DNA from: Piezodorus guildinii
Lineage: Eukaryota > Arthropoda > Insecta > Hemiptera > Pentatomidae
Assembly: GCA_023052935.1 (NCBI GenBank)
Contig: CM041292.1
Span: 174,344,900 to 174,408,899, forward strand
Reading direction: 5' to 3'
Length of the DNA: 64,000 bases
The notes below the pieces were generated by a model, which saw nothing but the letters and a program-made list of their open reading frames with translations, was not told where the DNA came from and did not search any database. Each line of letters opens with the position of its first letter. The stretch's first letter is position 1. Shown one piece after another: positions 43,720-53,969 of this stretch. Both the position numbers and the translations under genes were made by a program.

Positions 43720-44980
43720 AATTAAAATGTTAATAAGATAACAGTAAAAACACATGAGGCAAACATAAAGATATTATTGGAATGAGTATATTAGAAGGCT
43801 ATGAAGAGAAATTTAGCAAAACATTAAAGTTAAAAGAAGAACAATATGTAAACAATTAAACTTTTTAAAAAAGAACAATTTTAAAGAAATATTGTAAGGT
43901 ATAATTTCAAAAGAGTATCAATGTTAGAATGCGAGAATAATTTTTTTAAAAGTAATGTAACATTGAACTAACCGTTATAAGTGAGGATATATAACGGAAA
44001 AAAGATAAGGATAGGACAAGAGGGAGAAAGAAATAAGTGGTAAAAAGAAACTATAATCATAATTATAAGAAAGAAAATATATTTTACATTTATATTCTTA
44101 CAATCGCAAGCTTAGAAGAACGAAAATAAGCCATTTATTAGCCAGATATCAAAATTCTTTGCCATTTGTATATCCTTGAGATTCTACAAAAATGACTTTG
44201 CTTGTTTTTAATTTAGTTATATAACTCCTCGTCTTATTTTCATCTTTATGTGCCATAATACATACAGATTAATAAGGTACGGCAATATAAATTTTTATTT
44301 TTTTTTGTCCAACGTTTTTGCTAACGCTCTCATTAGACTTTACAATAAACAATAATAACATTCTATATTTCAACGTCTTATACGTTATTATAACTCGTAC
44401 ATTTATACATTTATTTTCAAATACATAACTTAAGTTTCGTTTCATATGTGTCCCAATATTCGAAATACTGGATAGCTAGCAACTGGAATATATTATTATT
44501 AGTCGTAAAGCTTCTAATTTGGAAGACGCTGAACAAAGATGGTTCGTTTCTGGGGCCTCTTCTTCATTTTATTTTTCGACCAGTTTTTCATTCTTTGCCA
44601 GAATTTAGCTCTCTTTCATCTTTACGTTTTGTTCCTGTTCTCCGAGCCTTTTTCTCTGGTTTAATATATTTAAACTTTTTCTGTCATAAATTGTTTCTTG
44701 GATCCATTTCTTCCTTGGTAATTAAGGCTAATTCTAAATATTTTTTAACATTATAGATCCGATATCTTTCATGAGCGAGGGATGCTACGTATTTTATTAT
44801 TCTTAGAATATATATAATTAATAGTGCTCTATAATTCAGACATTATTGATGAAAGATTGAAGATTGATGGCTAAGAAGGAATAATTTGATTTTAGATAAA
44901 ACTAAACATGATGCTTTGCGTATAGATGTTCCGTGAGGAGGAATAAACAGGAGATTTAATGTGAAAAATGCATATAAATG
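43720..44980. other. Unassigned AT-rich DNA
   Basis: No supported gene. The 102-codon ORF at 44448-44756 has no domain and an AT-driven composition. Confidence 0.45.
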
Positions 44981-44984
44981 TGTA

Positions 44985-45175
44985 TCGGGTGGAGTGGATG
45001 AGTGGGTTAGCGCGTGTTGCTGTGAACCACAGATGACCACACACATAGATTAAAAATAATTATGAGTTCTATTCTCGGTGCCGTGGGGCTTTTATCTTTG
45101 CATTGATCCCCCGCCCTTCACCCTGGCCCTAGAAACTTCCGTATAATCTTCAAAGGCGAAGTAGGGGAAAAAAAA
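44985..45175 (+). repeat. Possible tRNA-derived SINE (SINE4-like)
   Basis: GGAGTGGATGAGTGGGTTAG resembles the A-box head of Leu/Ser-type tRNAs and the head of the 55795-55990 repeat. Both share a GGGG..CTTTT junction and a CCCGCCCTTCACC/GGTGAGGGGGAGG block. Confidence 0.45.
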
Positions 45176-45177
45176 TA

Positions 45178-45178
45178 A

Positions 45179-45253
<75 letters not shown>

Positions 45254-45275
45254 TATGAGTGTGTGTGTGTGTGCA
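45178..45275. repeat. Compound TA/CA/TG microsatellite
   Basis: TA repeats, a CA run at about 45217-45235, TA repeats, then a TG run. Confidence 0.95.
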
Positions 45276-45289
45276 AATTGAAAAATATG

Positions 45290-45397
45290 GCTAAGAGAAA
45301 CAAGATTATAACCAATACAATTTGAAAAACAATAATAAGTTAGGTAGAATAATGTGATGACAGTAATATTTAATACAATGTGGAAAATACATAAAAT
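45290..45397. repeat. R repeat copy 2
   Basis: GCTAAGAGAAACAAGATTAT through GACAGTAATATTTAATACAA, nearly identical to 43608-43715, 1.7 kb away. Confidence 0.85.
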
Positions 45398-45399
45398 TG

Positions 45400-45790
45400 C
45401 TTCCATGTGTTTTTAATGTTATCTTCTTATTATCATTGCGAGACTATTTTTTAATATTTTATTGAATTCGTATGATCTAAAGTAGGGGATATGCCCGTCA
45501 CATCAAAATGATTACAGATACGGGGCCCAGATTGTTCTCTAATATCAAAAATCTAAAACGCAAGTATGATTTTTCGAATTCGAGGATATATTTTTTCTTC
45601 TGATTCCTGCACGTTTTCAAAACTTCTCTTCGTTAGTGAGGAAACTAAATTATGATAAACGGAATCAATGCAAATGATAACAAGTTAACATTGTAAAGAG
45701 GTACATTCCAGCAACCAGTCCACGCGTTTTGATTCTTGATTTGCAATGGTGATGTTACATTTGCATATAGCTAAATCTGGAAATTGATTG
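45400..45790. other. Unassigned AT-rich DNA
   Basis: Nothing was recognised. Confidence 0.45.
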
Positions 45791-45799
45791 AAATGCTAT

Positions 45800-46140
45800 T
45801 AAAACTTGTCGGGGCTGGTCTGTATAACAGGCCGTGACGTAGGCGGCCCTATTAATTGGGCACAGGAGTTAATTCCGACTGAAAAGCTGCCAGTAGTCTA
45901 TCATTTCATTTGGGAAAAAAATAATCGAGGTTCGCGATTCATCGGAGCTTATATGAATAGAAAAGGACGGTATAAAAAAAATTGCCCTAAGAGAAAGAAG
46001 CGCCCCCTCCCGATCTGCCGCCAGCGCCAATCAGTGTCACCTTCTCCGGGATAAAGCGGCAATAATTATATCTGAAGCCTGGAATCCTAGGGAGGGAATA
46101 TCGATCTTCAGGGGAAAAGCCGCCCTGAATAATGAACCCT
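45800..46140. promoter_or_regulatory. GC-rich island of unknown role
   Basis: This block has many more G/C bases and CpGs than its surroundings. It contains GAAGCGCCCCCTCCCG, GCCGCCAGCGCCAATCAG (a CCAAT box) and TCTCCGGGATAAAGCGGC. An 82-codon ORF (45806-46054) runs through it but has no recognisable domain. It may be a promoter or insulator remnant or part of an unrecognised element. Confidence 0.3.
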
Positions 46141-46149
46141 TACACTAGT

Positions 46150-46497
46150 ACACATTTTTTATTTGTAGTAGTGATGATATGCGTAAACCCATAAAATCAT
46201 GAACCTCTGGCTGTAATATTTATATTTGACCTTTACAAGTAAGAACTATATAAGTAAAAAAAAAAAAAAAACTGGTGCAGTAGACACATGACTTTCATTT
46301 ACCCCGGCTGCTAAAATCAATTTAAGAACTATTAAATGTATATAAAGTTACTACTTAAATTTACTAATACTCGTTTTTTATCTGTAGTAGTGATGATTTT
46401 TTTTTTGTTTGGTTTTTAATGCGTAAAACCATAAACTCATGAACCTCTGGTTGTAATATTTATATTTGAGCTTTACAAGAAAGAAATATAAGGGTAA
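46150..46497. repeat. Tandem duplication (~230-base period) containing a family X tip
   Basis: TAGTAGTGATGAT..CATGAACCTCTGG and TAATATTTATATTTGA occur at 46165-46245 and again at 46385-46480. Between them lies a poly-A plus a minus-strand X right end (CTGGTGCAGTAGACACATGA). Confidence 0.75.
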
Positions 46498-46599
46498 GTT
46501 CTTCTATTATAATAGTGCTTTGTAATTTGGAATTGTTTTCTTATGTTTCCTTAACAACGCTAATGACATGCCTAAGGTGTTTTTTAACCCAGCAGATGA

Positions 46600-46785
46600 C
46601 CCGGGTTTTTTTTTAAGGAAGTAATAAATCCTTGGTTTGGTCGTCCTACGGAGCGAACGTAAAATGGTGGTCTTCAGCCAATACAATGACAGCTACGCGT
46701 CGAATACCACTGTCCTAAATAAAATTGGATAGGAAAAATTTAGGACTCCCACTGTAGCATCGCCCGATTAACCATAACTTATAGA
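46600..46785 (+). repeat. SINE3 copy, 5' truncated
   Basis: AAATCCTTGGTTTGGTCGTC and ATTTAGGACTCCCACTGTAG match the reverse complement of the SINE3 at 53526-53767. Confidence 0.7.
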
Positions 46786-46789
46786 ATGA

Positions 46790-47360
46790 GACTTACCTAA
46801 TAAATAATATACAGTAATTATTAATAATTTCCTTTTCTATACCTAAGACTTTAACCCATAAACCTGCTACCTAGAAAGGGGACTGATACCTGTACTTAGA
46901 ACACAGTAACCACCACCTGCAAGCCCTTGCTTTGTGGTGCCCATGCCGCCTCCTCATCCTCCTACAATCCCTTGCTATATATACCCTTGGATCCTCAAGA
47001 CTCATCACCCTAGTTGTAACATTTCTTGTGTCACACTCATAGAAGGAGACCTCGGAATGTACACTTGTAGTCACCCAAATTCCTCAGCACAGTGTATTGT
47101 AGTCAGAATTTGTATTATGTTCTCATAATAAAACCAGTATTTTAATATCTTCACTGCGTGTGATTCATTAACTATAGTAGTGACGATAAAGGAATAAACA
47201 AAACAAACAAAAAAAGCAATAGAAAAAAATGAATATTCTTGCTTATTGTGTTTAAGCAATAAATAATAATAAATACCTTAACGTTTGTAAAAACGAATGC
47301 TATGTAATTAGTAAATACCAATGATATGATTTAATTTTTTTTTTTAAACTAATCGGTTGT
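46790..47360. other. Unassigned DNA
   Basis: Nothing was recognised. A less AT-rich patch lies near 46900-47060. Confidence 0.45.
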
Positions 47361-47364
47361 AAGA

Positions 47365-47440
47365 TAGGATGATTTTTAAATTGTATTAGGACTCCCGCTA
47401 TTGAATCGTCCAATTAGCCACTGTTACAATTTTTTAAACC
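47365..47440 (+). repeat. SINE3 3' fragment, diverged
   Basis: TTAGGACTCCCGCTATTGAATCGTCC matches the SINE3 3' part. Confidence 0.5.
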
Positions 47441-47444
47441 ACCC

Positions 47445-48180
47445 GTTCTGAGTTGGCAGACATGTATGTTTTGCTTTACAATAATACTAAAAACTTTGGT
47501 AAAATGGTTTTCATTTTTCGTTGCTGGCTCACGGACTATAACCTTAAAATCAATACGAAGCATATAGAAACTAAGGTCCTTAGGACTACGAGAGTTGGTG
47601 TATCAAACAGTTTATTGTACAAAGTACTTTATTGAAGGTAGAAAATAGCTGGCTTTCTTTGAAGCCAAGTACAATAGCTTGGTAAAGTTGAGGCTGCTGT
47701 AATGTTTGTCTTGATGAGGTAGAAGTTGCTTTATTAAGTATCCCATCTCCTACTTGTTCCCTTTAACATTGATGAGTAATTGCTGCTTTTGAATGCATAT
47801 TTTGGACTTTGTGAACACACCTCCTTTCAAATATAAAACATCATACATTGTTAAAATTAATCAACAGCAAGGATTGATTAAGATATTTAGAAAATGGCTT
47901 AGGTATTTTAATTCAGTAATAAATTGCGTTGATTTAAGATATTTATTAATACTAGCACAAATTAATAAAAACATTGTGGTCCTAAAATGTGGATAAAAAC
48001 GATAATAGAATAACAAACAAATATTTGATAGTTTCTAATCAGATTTAGCAATGGAGACGCACTTTTTTATTTAAATGAAAATGTATTATTATTTTAAAAT
48101 GAGTAATTCACTACTTATTTCAAACACATAATTAATTTTGCTAGATTTAAAACTTAAATATATCCTGTTTTTCCGTTTTA
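47445..48180. other. Unassigned AT-rich DNA
   Basis: Nothing was recognised. Confidence 0.45.
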
Positions 48181-48184
48181 CCTT

Positions 48185-48515
48185 CAATTATCTATACATG
48201 AAATATCTAGTAAGGAAAAGTAGTGCGATCGTGACAAATTGCTAATTCAAGTTTTCACCGTAAATACACGTTTTAGAGTCCCCATAGTCCAAATCAACAT
48301 GTCTCATAAAAAGGTCTACGAGTGTGTAAGGTAAAATTGAATGAAAATGAAATTTCAATATTATTATAACCACCATATGCTTGTGATGTTACAGCAAAGT
48401 ATTCATGAAACAGAAGTGCCATTATATGCCATGCTTTTTGCACCTTTTTAAAATTTCCTCAGTAACGATTTTGATCACGACCAGTATATTGATGAATTAA
48501 AATATTGAAAAATAA
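48185..48515 (+). repeat. Family X partial copy X9
   Basis: AGTAAGGAAAAGTAGTGCGA through TTTTTGCACCTTTTTAAAAT matches the left half of X. The right half is absent. Confidence 0.75.
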
Positions 48516-48651
48516 AATTGGCTTTATTTGAAATATAAAATAGTAAATAACCTCATAGGATAGCAACCTTGGTTATTTCTATGCTTTTTGAAAACCTTCA
48601 TTGCTAATAAGTTTTCTTTATATGGGACAATTAAATTTTCAGTTATCTATA

Positions 48652-49255
48652 CTGTTACGGCTACGGGGTGTGAGAAATGAACTACTCCAGTTTACAAATT
48701 ACAAATATTTATTAAATACAGAATGTACAAATACAAAGGGATTACTAACCACTATAGTTATTATAATAATTGAATTACTAGCTTAACTACTAACAGTATA
48801 CATATAAAATGAGGTATTCCCCACAAATAAGCTACTTACGTAAACTTATACAATATGCCAGACTTATTCTAGAACTTACAACTATAAAACATATATAAAC
48901 TACAGTCTTCTAATTTCCCATCGACCAGTTATCACAGTACTGACACACAGTTTCACTATACTGTCACACTGTCACGAACTGTTCACTGTCACTGTTCACT
49001 GATACATCACTGATACTTGTTGAGCCGGATTAAGACTGCCTGACCCAGGCGTAGTGGACCGGTATTTGTACCACCACCGAATATTCCAGACATAGCAGGT
49101 AGAGGCCGGGCCGTTCGTTCTAGACACTTCGAGGACCGTCCAGGTCCAGAAGTCTCTAGCCCCATCTGGGCCATTCTAGGCGTGGTATACCTGTCATTGT
49201 CTTGACCGTAGCAATACTTTACTTTATATTATACTACACAAACAAATAAACTAAA
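48652..49255 (-). repeat. GC-richer block, possible solo LTR
   Basis: On the minus strand it starts near TGTGTAGTATAATATAAAG and ends CCGTAGCCGTAACA, with AATAAATATTTG near the end as a possible poly-A signal. The interior (48900-49220) is rich in short CACTGTCAC-type repeats and GGCC/CCAGG words. TG..CA ends and about 600 bases fit an LTR, but no convincing 5-bp duplication was found and no partner LTR is in the window. Confidence 0.3.
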
Positions 49256-49486
49256 CCAATTTCGATTTCTGTATTTCATTCCAGCCGATGATTACTTTTA
49301 ATAATTAATAGACGTTATGAAATAAACACAGTTTCTTGCTTGTTACACTTTTCGTTTCGATTAATTAAAGCTCCAGATAAACTCTAAATCTGATTTTTTG
49401 AACATATAAGGGACCTCATTAAAATTACTCAGAAGCAGAGGCGGATCCATTAACATATATATGTTGTGTGTGTTTTATATATACAG

Positions 49487-49886
49487 TAATTGAGACGTTG
49501 ATTTCCAAAAGGTACTAAAGGACATTTTTTACAAAATTGATTTTTTTACATATTTGTATTCTCATAATTTAGTTTTATCAAAATCTTCTATTTGATTTTA
49601 TCTAATGTACACCTTTATCAAAAGTCCTTTATAAACACAATTTAGATATATAATTATTTTCTAAAGGAACTAATTACACATTTAATTTCGTTCTAAATTA
49701 TAACAAAACATCTCTTTTCATAACTTAATTATGATGTTATTAATATAATAAAAAAACCATTCTGGATTTTTATGCGAAAACAATCAAATTAGGTAATTTA
49801 ATAATATAATAATTAGTGATTTTCGCGTCTCCTGTAAAATTTTCTACAATGGATCTAGTACCTTTTGGAAATCAACGTCTCAATTA
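49487..49886. mobile_element. MITE, 396 bp, TA target site
   Basis: The terminal inverted repeats start ATTGAGACGTTGATTTCC and run on through AAAAGGTACTA (about 29 bases perfect). TA lies outside both ends. The interior is AT-rich and non-coding. TA plus long TIRs point to a Tc1/mariner-type MITE. Confidence 0.85.
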
Positions 49887-49954
49887 TGCTAATAATTTAA
49901 TGGGGAGAAAAAACTGTGTCGAAAAATCGTTTTCTATCGATTGAAAGATCGTAG

Positions 49955-50095
49955 CACGTGGACAAAGTAATAGGTCTCTACATAAATCCCTATCCTAATA
50001 AAACCTAGATAGGCAAAATTTAGGACTCCCACTGTAGCATCGTCCGATTAGCCCTAGTTGCATAAAAGTGACGTTAAACGAATAAACAATCTACA
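49955..50095 (+). repeat. SINE3 copy, 5' truncated
   Basis: CCCTATCCTAATAAAACCTA, ATTTAGGACTCCCACTGTAG and GTGACGTTAAACGAATAAAC match the full SINE3 at 53526. Confidence 0.85.
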
Positions 50096-50244
50096 TAAAT
50101 GCAATTTGATTCCTGAGCTCAGCAACCTTCACATGTTCTCCTCCAGCATGGGTGTGAATATCCAGTAAATCTGTCGATAAAAACATATATTCTTTATTCT
50201 TGTTATTTAGTGCTATATTGTTTATATATAGGTAACTAAAAGTA

Positions 50245-50349
50245 AAAAAAAAAAAATTGGTGCGGACAACATACTTACTTCGGCTGTTAAAATCAATTTA
50301 AAAACTATTAAATTTACTTAAATTTCAGAAATATTTTAAGTTGATTTTA
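50245..50349 (-). repeat. Family X copy X13, right end
   Basis: TTGGTGCGGACAACATACTT and TGTTAAAATCAATTTAAAAA are the inverted X right end. The copy continues after the RTE fragment at 50946. Confidence 0.7.
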
Positions 50350-50356
50350 AGTTTTT

Positions 50357-50945
50357 ATAGACAGGTATAGCAGAATTGACCAAGAGATAGGAAATAGGAT
50401 CAATAAAGCGAACCAGATGTACTACCAGGTCAACAATAGTATAATAGGACACCGTGAAGTAGGGCGAGATGTTAAGATGCACATCCATAAAGTCATTTAC
50501 CTACCAGTGCTTACATATGAAGGCGAGAGTTGGGTGATGCTCGACAAACATATCAGCCGAATCACTGCTGCTGAAATGAAATTTTTACGTAGAGCAGCGG
50601 GAAAGACAAGGCGAGATTGTGTCCGGAGCAATAGAATCAGAGAGCAACTCGAGGTACCATTGAAGACGATAATGGAAAACAGGCAATTAAAATGGTTTGG
50701 TCATGTCTGCCGCATGGACGAAATAAGGGAACCCAGAAGGAAACTAGAAGCAAGGCCTACAGGAAGAAGACCACGTGGCCGACCTAGAATTTCCTATCAG
50801 GATATGGTCCAGAGGATTGGGAGTAACAGGGCAAGACCCTTGTAGAAATGAAACGACGCAGCGGAGACCGGGATAACTGGCAGCGCTGGATCGAGACCCC
50901 TCTACGCCAATAATGGCTCGAAGAGGAAGATAAAGAAGGAAGAAG
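50357..50945 (+). pseudogene. Element F: RTE LINE 3' fragment
   Basis: The frame gives EIGNRINKANQMYYQVN, HREVGRDVKMHIHKVIYLP, LDKHISRITAAEMKFLRR, NRQLKWFGHVCRMDE and GRRPRGRPR, the C-terminal region of the RTE protein, stopping at 50845. It ends with a GAA-rich tail (GAAGGAAGAAGAAGAAGA). GATTTTAA occurs at both flanks and may be a short duplication, but the evidence is weak. Confidence 0.85.
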
Positions 50946-51245
50946 AAGAAGAAGATTTTAATAAAATGTTTATTCATTTTCATGAATAGAAACATAGGGT
51001 TTACATTAAATATTATAGCTACATTAAATTGTTAATCAGTAATACGTCTATTCCCTATTCGTCACTTAATATTATCGTTTACAACTTTGTGTTTTAGATA
51101 ATATTTTTTCTAAAATCTTTCTCTTTTAAACGGTATATTACTTTTCTTATAATCAAAAAACCCAAAATATATTAAATAATAGTTTGGTCATCAAATTCGT
51201 CCAACTTGTATATTTAACCGTTCTTTATCAATGTCATTAAGGTCC
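50946..51245 (-). repeat. Family X copy X13, continuation
   Basis: TTTTAGATAATATTTTTTC, AAACGGTATATTAC and CAAATTCGTCCAACTTGTAT match inverted X. Confidence 0.7.
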
Positions 51246-51537
51246 TCGCGAAAATTTTATTTGCATTAAATTTCTGATGCTAAAACAGCTAGAGCCTTTC
51301 GACCATTTACAATTTTGATGGTTGGAAAAAAGTTAGACAATAAACACTACTAACCCTCAGCCAAAAAACATATCATGTCAACAAAAACCATGCTAAATAT
51401 GCTGTGTTTTATATCTTGTCTTTAGAAAATCATATTGACATGGTTTTACTTGATTTTTTTTTTCTCAAAAATATAGGGAAAAAATAGAAAGCCAAGAAAA
51501 TGTTTTGTTTTTTTAAGCTTTTGAAATATTAATATCA

Positions 51538-51602
51538 AATAATAATAATAATATATATATATGTATGTATATATATATATATATATTATTATTATTATTA
51601 TA
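51538..51602. repeat. AT-rich palindrome/microsatellite
   Basis: (AAT)n, then TATATGTATGTATATA, then (ATT)n, a near-perfect palindrome. Confidence 0.85.
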
Positions 51603-51604
51603 GG

Positions 51605-51860
51605 TTAAAACCGTGGCATAGTTACTCCTATCTAAAACTTTAAAATTTAACAAGAATGACTTTGATGGATGGTCTGCCAATTTACAAAAGATAATATTTT
51701 TTGTGATATAGCGACCTTCAACCTAAGCGGGTATCGAAATTGGCCTGTTCCCAATTCCTTACTTTAACTTTATTCAAAGTATAACTTTCGTTAATTATAT
51801 ATATATTATGGTATATTCCTGACGAACACATAAACACAATTGCTCATTTATATGTAGCAC
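51605..51860. other. Unassigned DNA
   Basis: Nothing was recognised. Confidence 0.45.
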
Positions 51861-51864
51861 AAAG

Positions 51865-52085
51865 CAATTGTGTTTAGACTACGTTTTGAGAATTTATTGT
51901 CCTCATATTCATGCCCTAACAGTAAAAAAAAGAAAAAAGAATATTAAAACTTGTATACAATAAGTAGAATATGATGTTATTGTTACAAAGACAGAAAATA
52001 TGTTTATAATAAATTTAAGAATACATTGAATTCATGTACAGTACTAAAATAGACATCTCAATTTTTTTAATGTTTACTTTTTAAG
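51865..52085 (-). mobile_element. D-family LINE 3' UTR
   Basis: GAGAATTTATTGTCCTCATA and TTCATGCCCTAACAGT match the other D tails (inverted). Confidence 0.65.
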
Positions 52086-52089
52086 AAAA

Positions 52090-52415
52090 TATAATGTCTT
52101 ACATAGACCATTGTATGTTGGATATTAAAATTTATATATTTAGATATTAAAATTAAAGTTTTTGATATTAAAAAAAATTAAAGAACACTGAAATAAAAAT
52201 GCTAGGGATGGTTCAGATTAGACTAGATTAGATTTTTATTGTCTTCGCACTAAGGCCCTTTCTAACAGACAAAATAATAATTTTTACACTAGTAAATATG
52301 CCAACAATTATTTTTAAACAATACATATATAACACTTTGTTTATAAGAAAATGTAAAACAGTAAATATTTTGTTTAGCAAAAAAAAATTGATGTATTACA
52401 TTGTAGCTATTGTAA
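52090..52415. other. Unassigned DNA with a LINE-tail-like word
   Basis: GATTAGACTAGATTAGATTTTTATTGTC at about 52215 looks like the inverted end of a retroelement tail, but no match was found in the window. Confidence 0.35.
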
Positions 52416-52419
52416 ACAA

Positions 52420-52787
52420 AATGTTAGGATAATGGTCATATTTTATTCCAAAATGAGAACCACATAAACAATCTCTTTTTTTTTTCTATGATCTCATGAT
52501 AGTGAGAAGTGCAATTATAATATCACTGTATACACAAATGTTTGTATAATTATAAAAATATATATACAACTATCGTTCTATTCACTAATTTTATAAATGA
52601 TGTTAGTAGTAGTCGTGTAACGTACAAGTAGTCGTATTTACTACTTTTATAAATAATATAAGTATATCCTAAGTTTGTATGTTTTTGTTTCTGCGTCAGA
52701 CACAAGACTTCACTTTTAGCACTGTTATTCTTAGTGGACTTAAGATCCCAGAATAAAATTTACTTTTCTTTCATTCTTTCTTATATA
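52420..52787 (+). mobile_element. Y repeat, copy 2
   Basis: It shares ACTATCGTTCTATTCAC/ATGTTCTATTGTCG, AATATAAGTATA and CCCAGAATAAAATTTACTTT with 31308-31751. It ends where an X copy begins. Confidence 0.65.
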
Positions 52788-52796
52788 AATTTATTT

Positions 52797-53525
52797 TTAT
52801 TCGAATTCCAGTTCTCAACGGAAATACACGTTTTAGGGTCCCCTGAGTCCAAATAACCAAGTCCCGCAAAAAGGTCTGTGTGTGTGGTAACTCCCGGGCG
52901 GAAACGGTAAGTCCTATGAAACTGAAATTTCATATTTAAGACAACTATACGCCCGAGACGTGACAAAACTTTTTTCATCAAAATGAGCTTACCAGAAGAG
53001 GCACTTTATACCATGCATTTTGCACCTTTTTTCGATTTTCTCGAAAACGGTTCCGACGATTTTGATTAAACTCGCTATATCGATGAAAAATTTAATGGGC
53101 TTTAATATCATGTAGGTTTTATTTGGATAAAAATGGTCTGACAGGGCTTAACTACCGATATTTTAAATTTTCTTCCCCTAAAGTACCTTTAATTTTGTAG
53201 GTTCAATAATAATAACTAGATTATCTTGTTAACGATGATGAAAAACAGGTAAATATATAAATTGAATAAATTCGATACCTAACTAAAGGAGAAAACAGAA
53301 AAAATATTTTTTTAACGCAATTTTTCGTTTTTGAACATAAGAGCAGTAATATACATGTATGATATACTGTTGGAAAGCTAAAGATTTTAGAAAAAATATC
53401 ATCTCATACACAAGCTTTTAGAAGTTAATAGAGAGTGATGAGAAGAAGATAAAACTAACTGATTATTTTAGATAATAAAATAAAAGATTTTTAATAAAAC
53501 ACATGTTTCTATATAAATTAAATTT
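52797..53525 (+). repeat. Family X copy X7, left part
   Basis: ATTCGAATTCCAGTTCTCAA through CACATGTTTCTATATAAATT. It is close in sequence to X1 and is split by a SINE3. Confidence 0.88.
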
Positions 53526-53780
53526 GTTTGTTTATTCGTTTAACGTCACTTTTATGCAACTATGGACGATGCTACAGTGGGAGTCCTAAATTTTTGCCTA
53601 TTCAGGTTTTATTAGGATAGGGATCTTCAACGAGTACCTAACATCGCACAGTCTCGGGACCACCTTTTAACGTCCCCTCCGAAGGACGGCGTAACTAAGG
53701 ATTTTTTACCCCCATTAAAAAATCCTAGGACCACCTGCGAGTTTGAACCCGTGACCTTTGGCATGGGATAAATTAAATTT
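53513..53780 (-). repeat. SINE3, 242 bp, minus strand, with 13-bp duplication
   Basis: ATAAATTAAATTT flanks it at 53513-53525 and 53768-53780. X copies without the insertion show the empty site. The minus-strand head has GGTCACGGGTTCAAACTCGC (B-box-like). The 3' part is ATTTAGGACTCCCACTGTAG, then GTGACGTTAAACGAATAAAC. Other copies lie at 46600, 47365, 49955 and 57018. Confidence 0.9.
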
Positions 53781-53895
53781 ATTTAATTCTTTAATAGTTT
53801 CACGTATTTTTAACTCTAACTCTATTTGAAAATTCTTTCATTGATTTTACAAATTGATGTAAGTGAAAGTCGTGTGTTGCCCGCGCCAGATTTTT
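53781..53895 (+). repeat. Family X copy X7, right end
   Basis: It ends GTAAGTGAAAGTCGTGTGTT, then GCCCGCGCCAGATTTTT. Confidence 0.88.
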
Positions 53896-53899
53896 AATA

Positions 53900-53968
53900 T
53901 TATATTCATCACTATTATCATTGTCCTAATTGGGACAGATTGCAATATTATTCAATAAAAATTGCTGA
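53900..53968 (+). mobile_element. Tiny 3' end of an element C-type LINE
   Basis: AATTGGGACAGATTGCAATA and TTCAATAAAAATTG match the last ~60 bases of element C (63330-63385). It is a 5'-truncated insertion of only the UTR end. Confidence 0.7.
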
Positions 53969-53969
53969 A

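Noticed and set aside
44448..44756. 102-codon ORF.
   Set aside because: No domain, AT-driven composition, no splice or promoter support and no repeat conservation.
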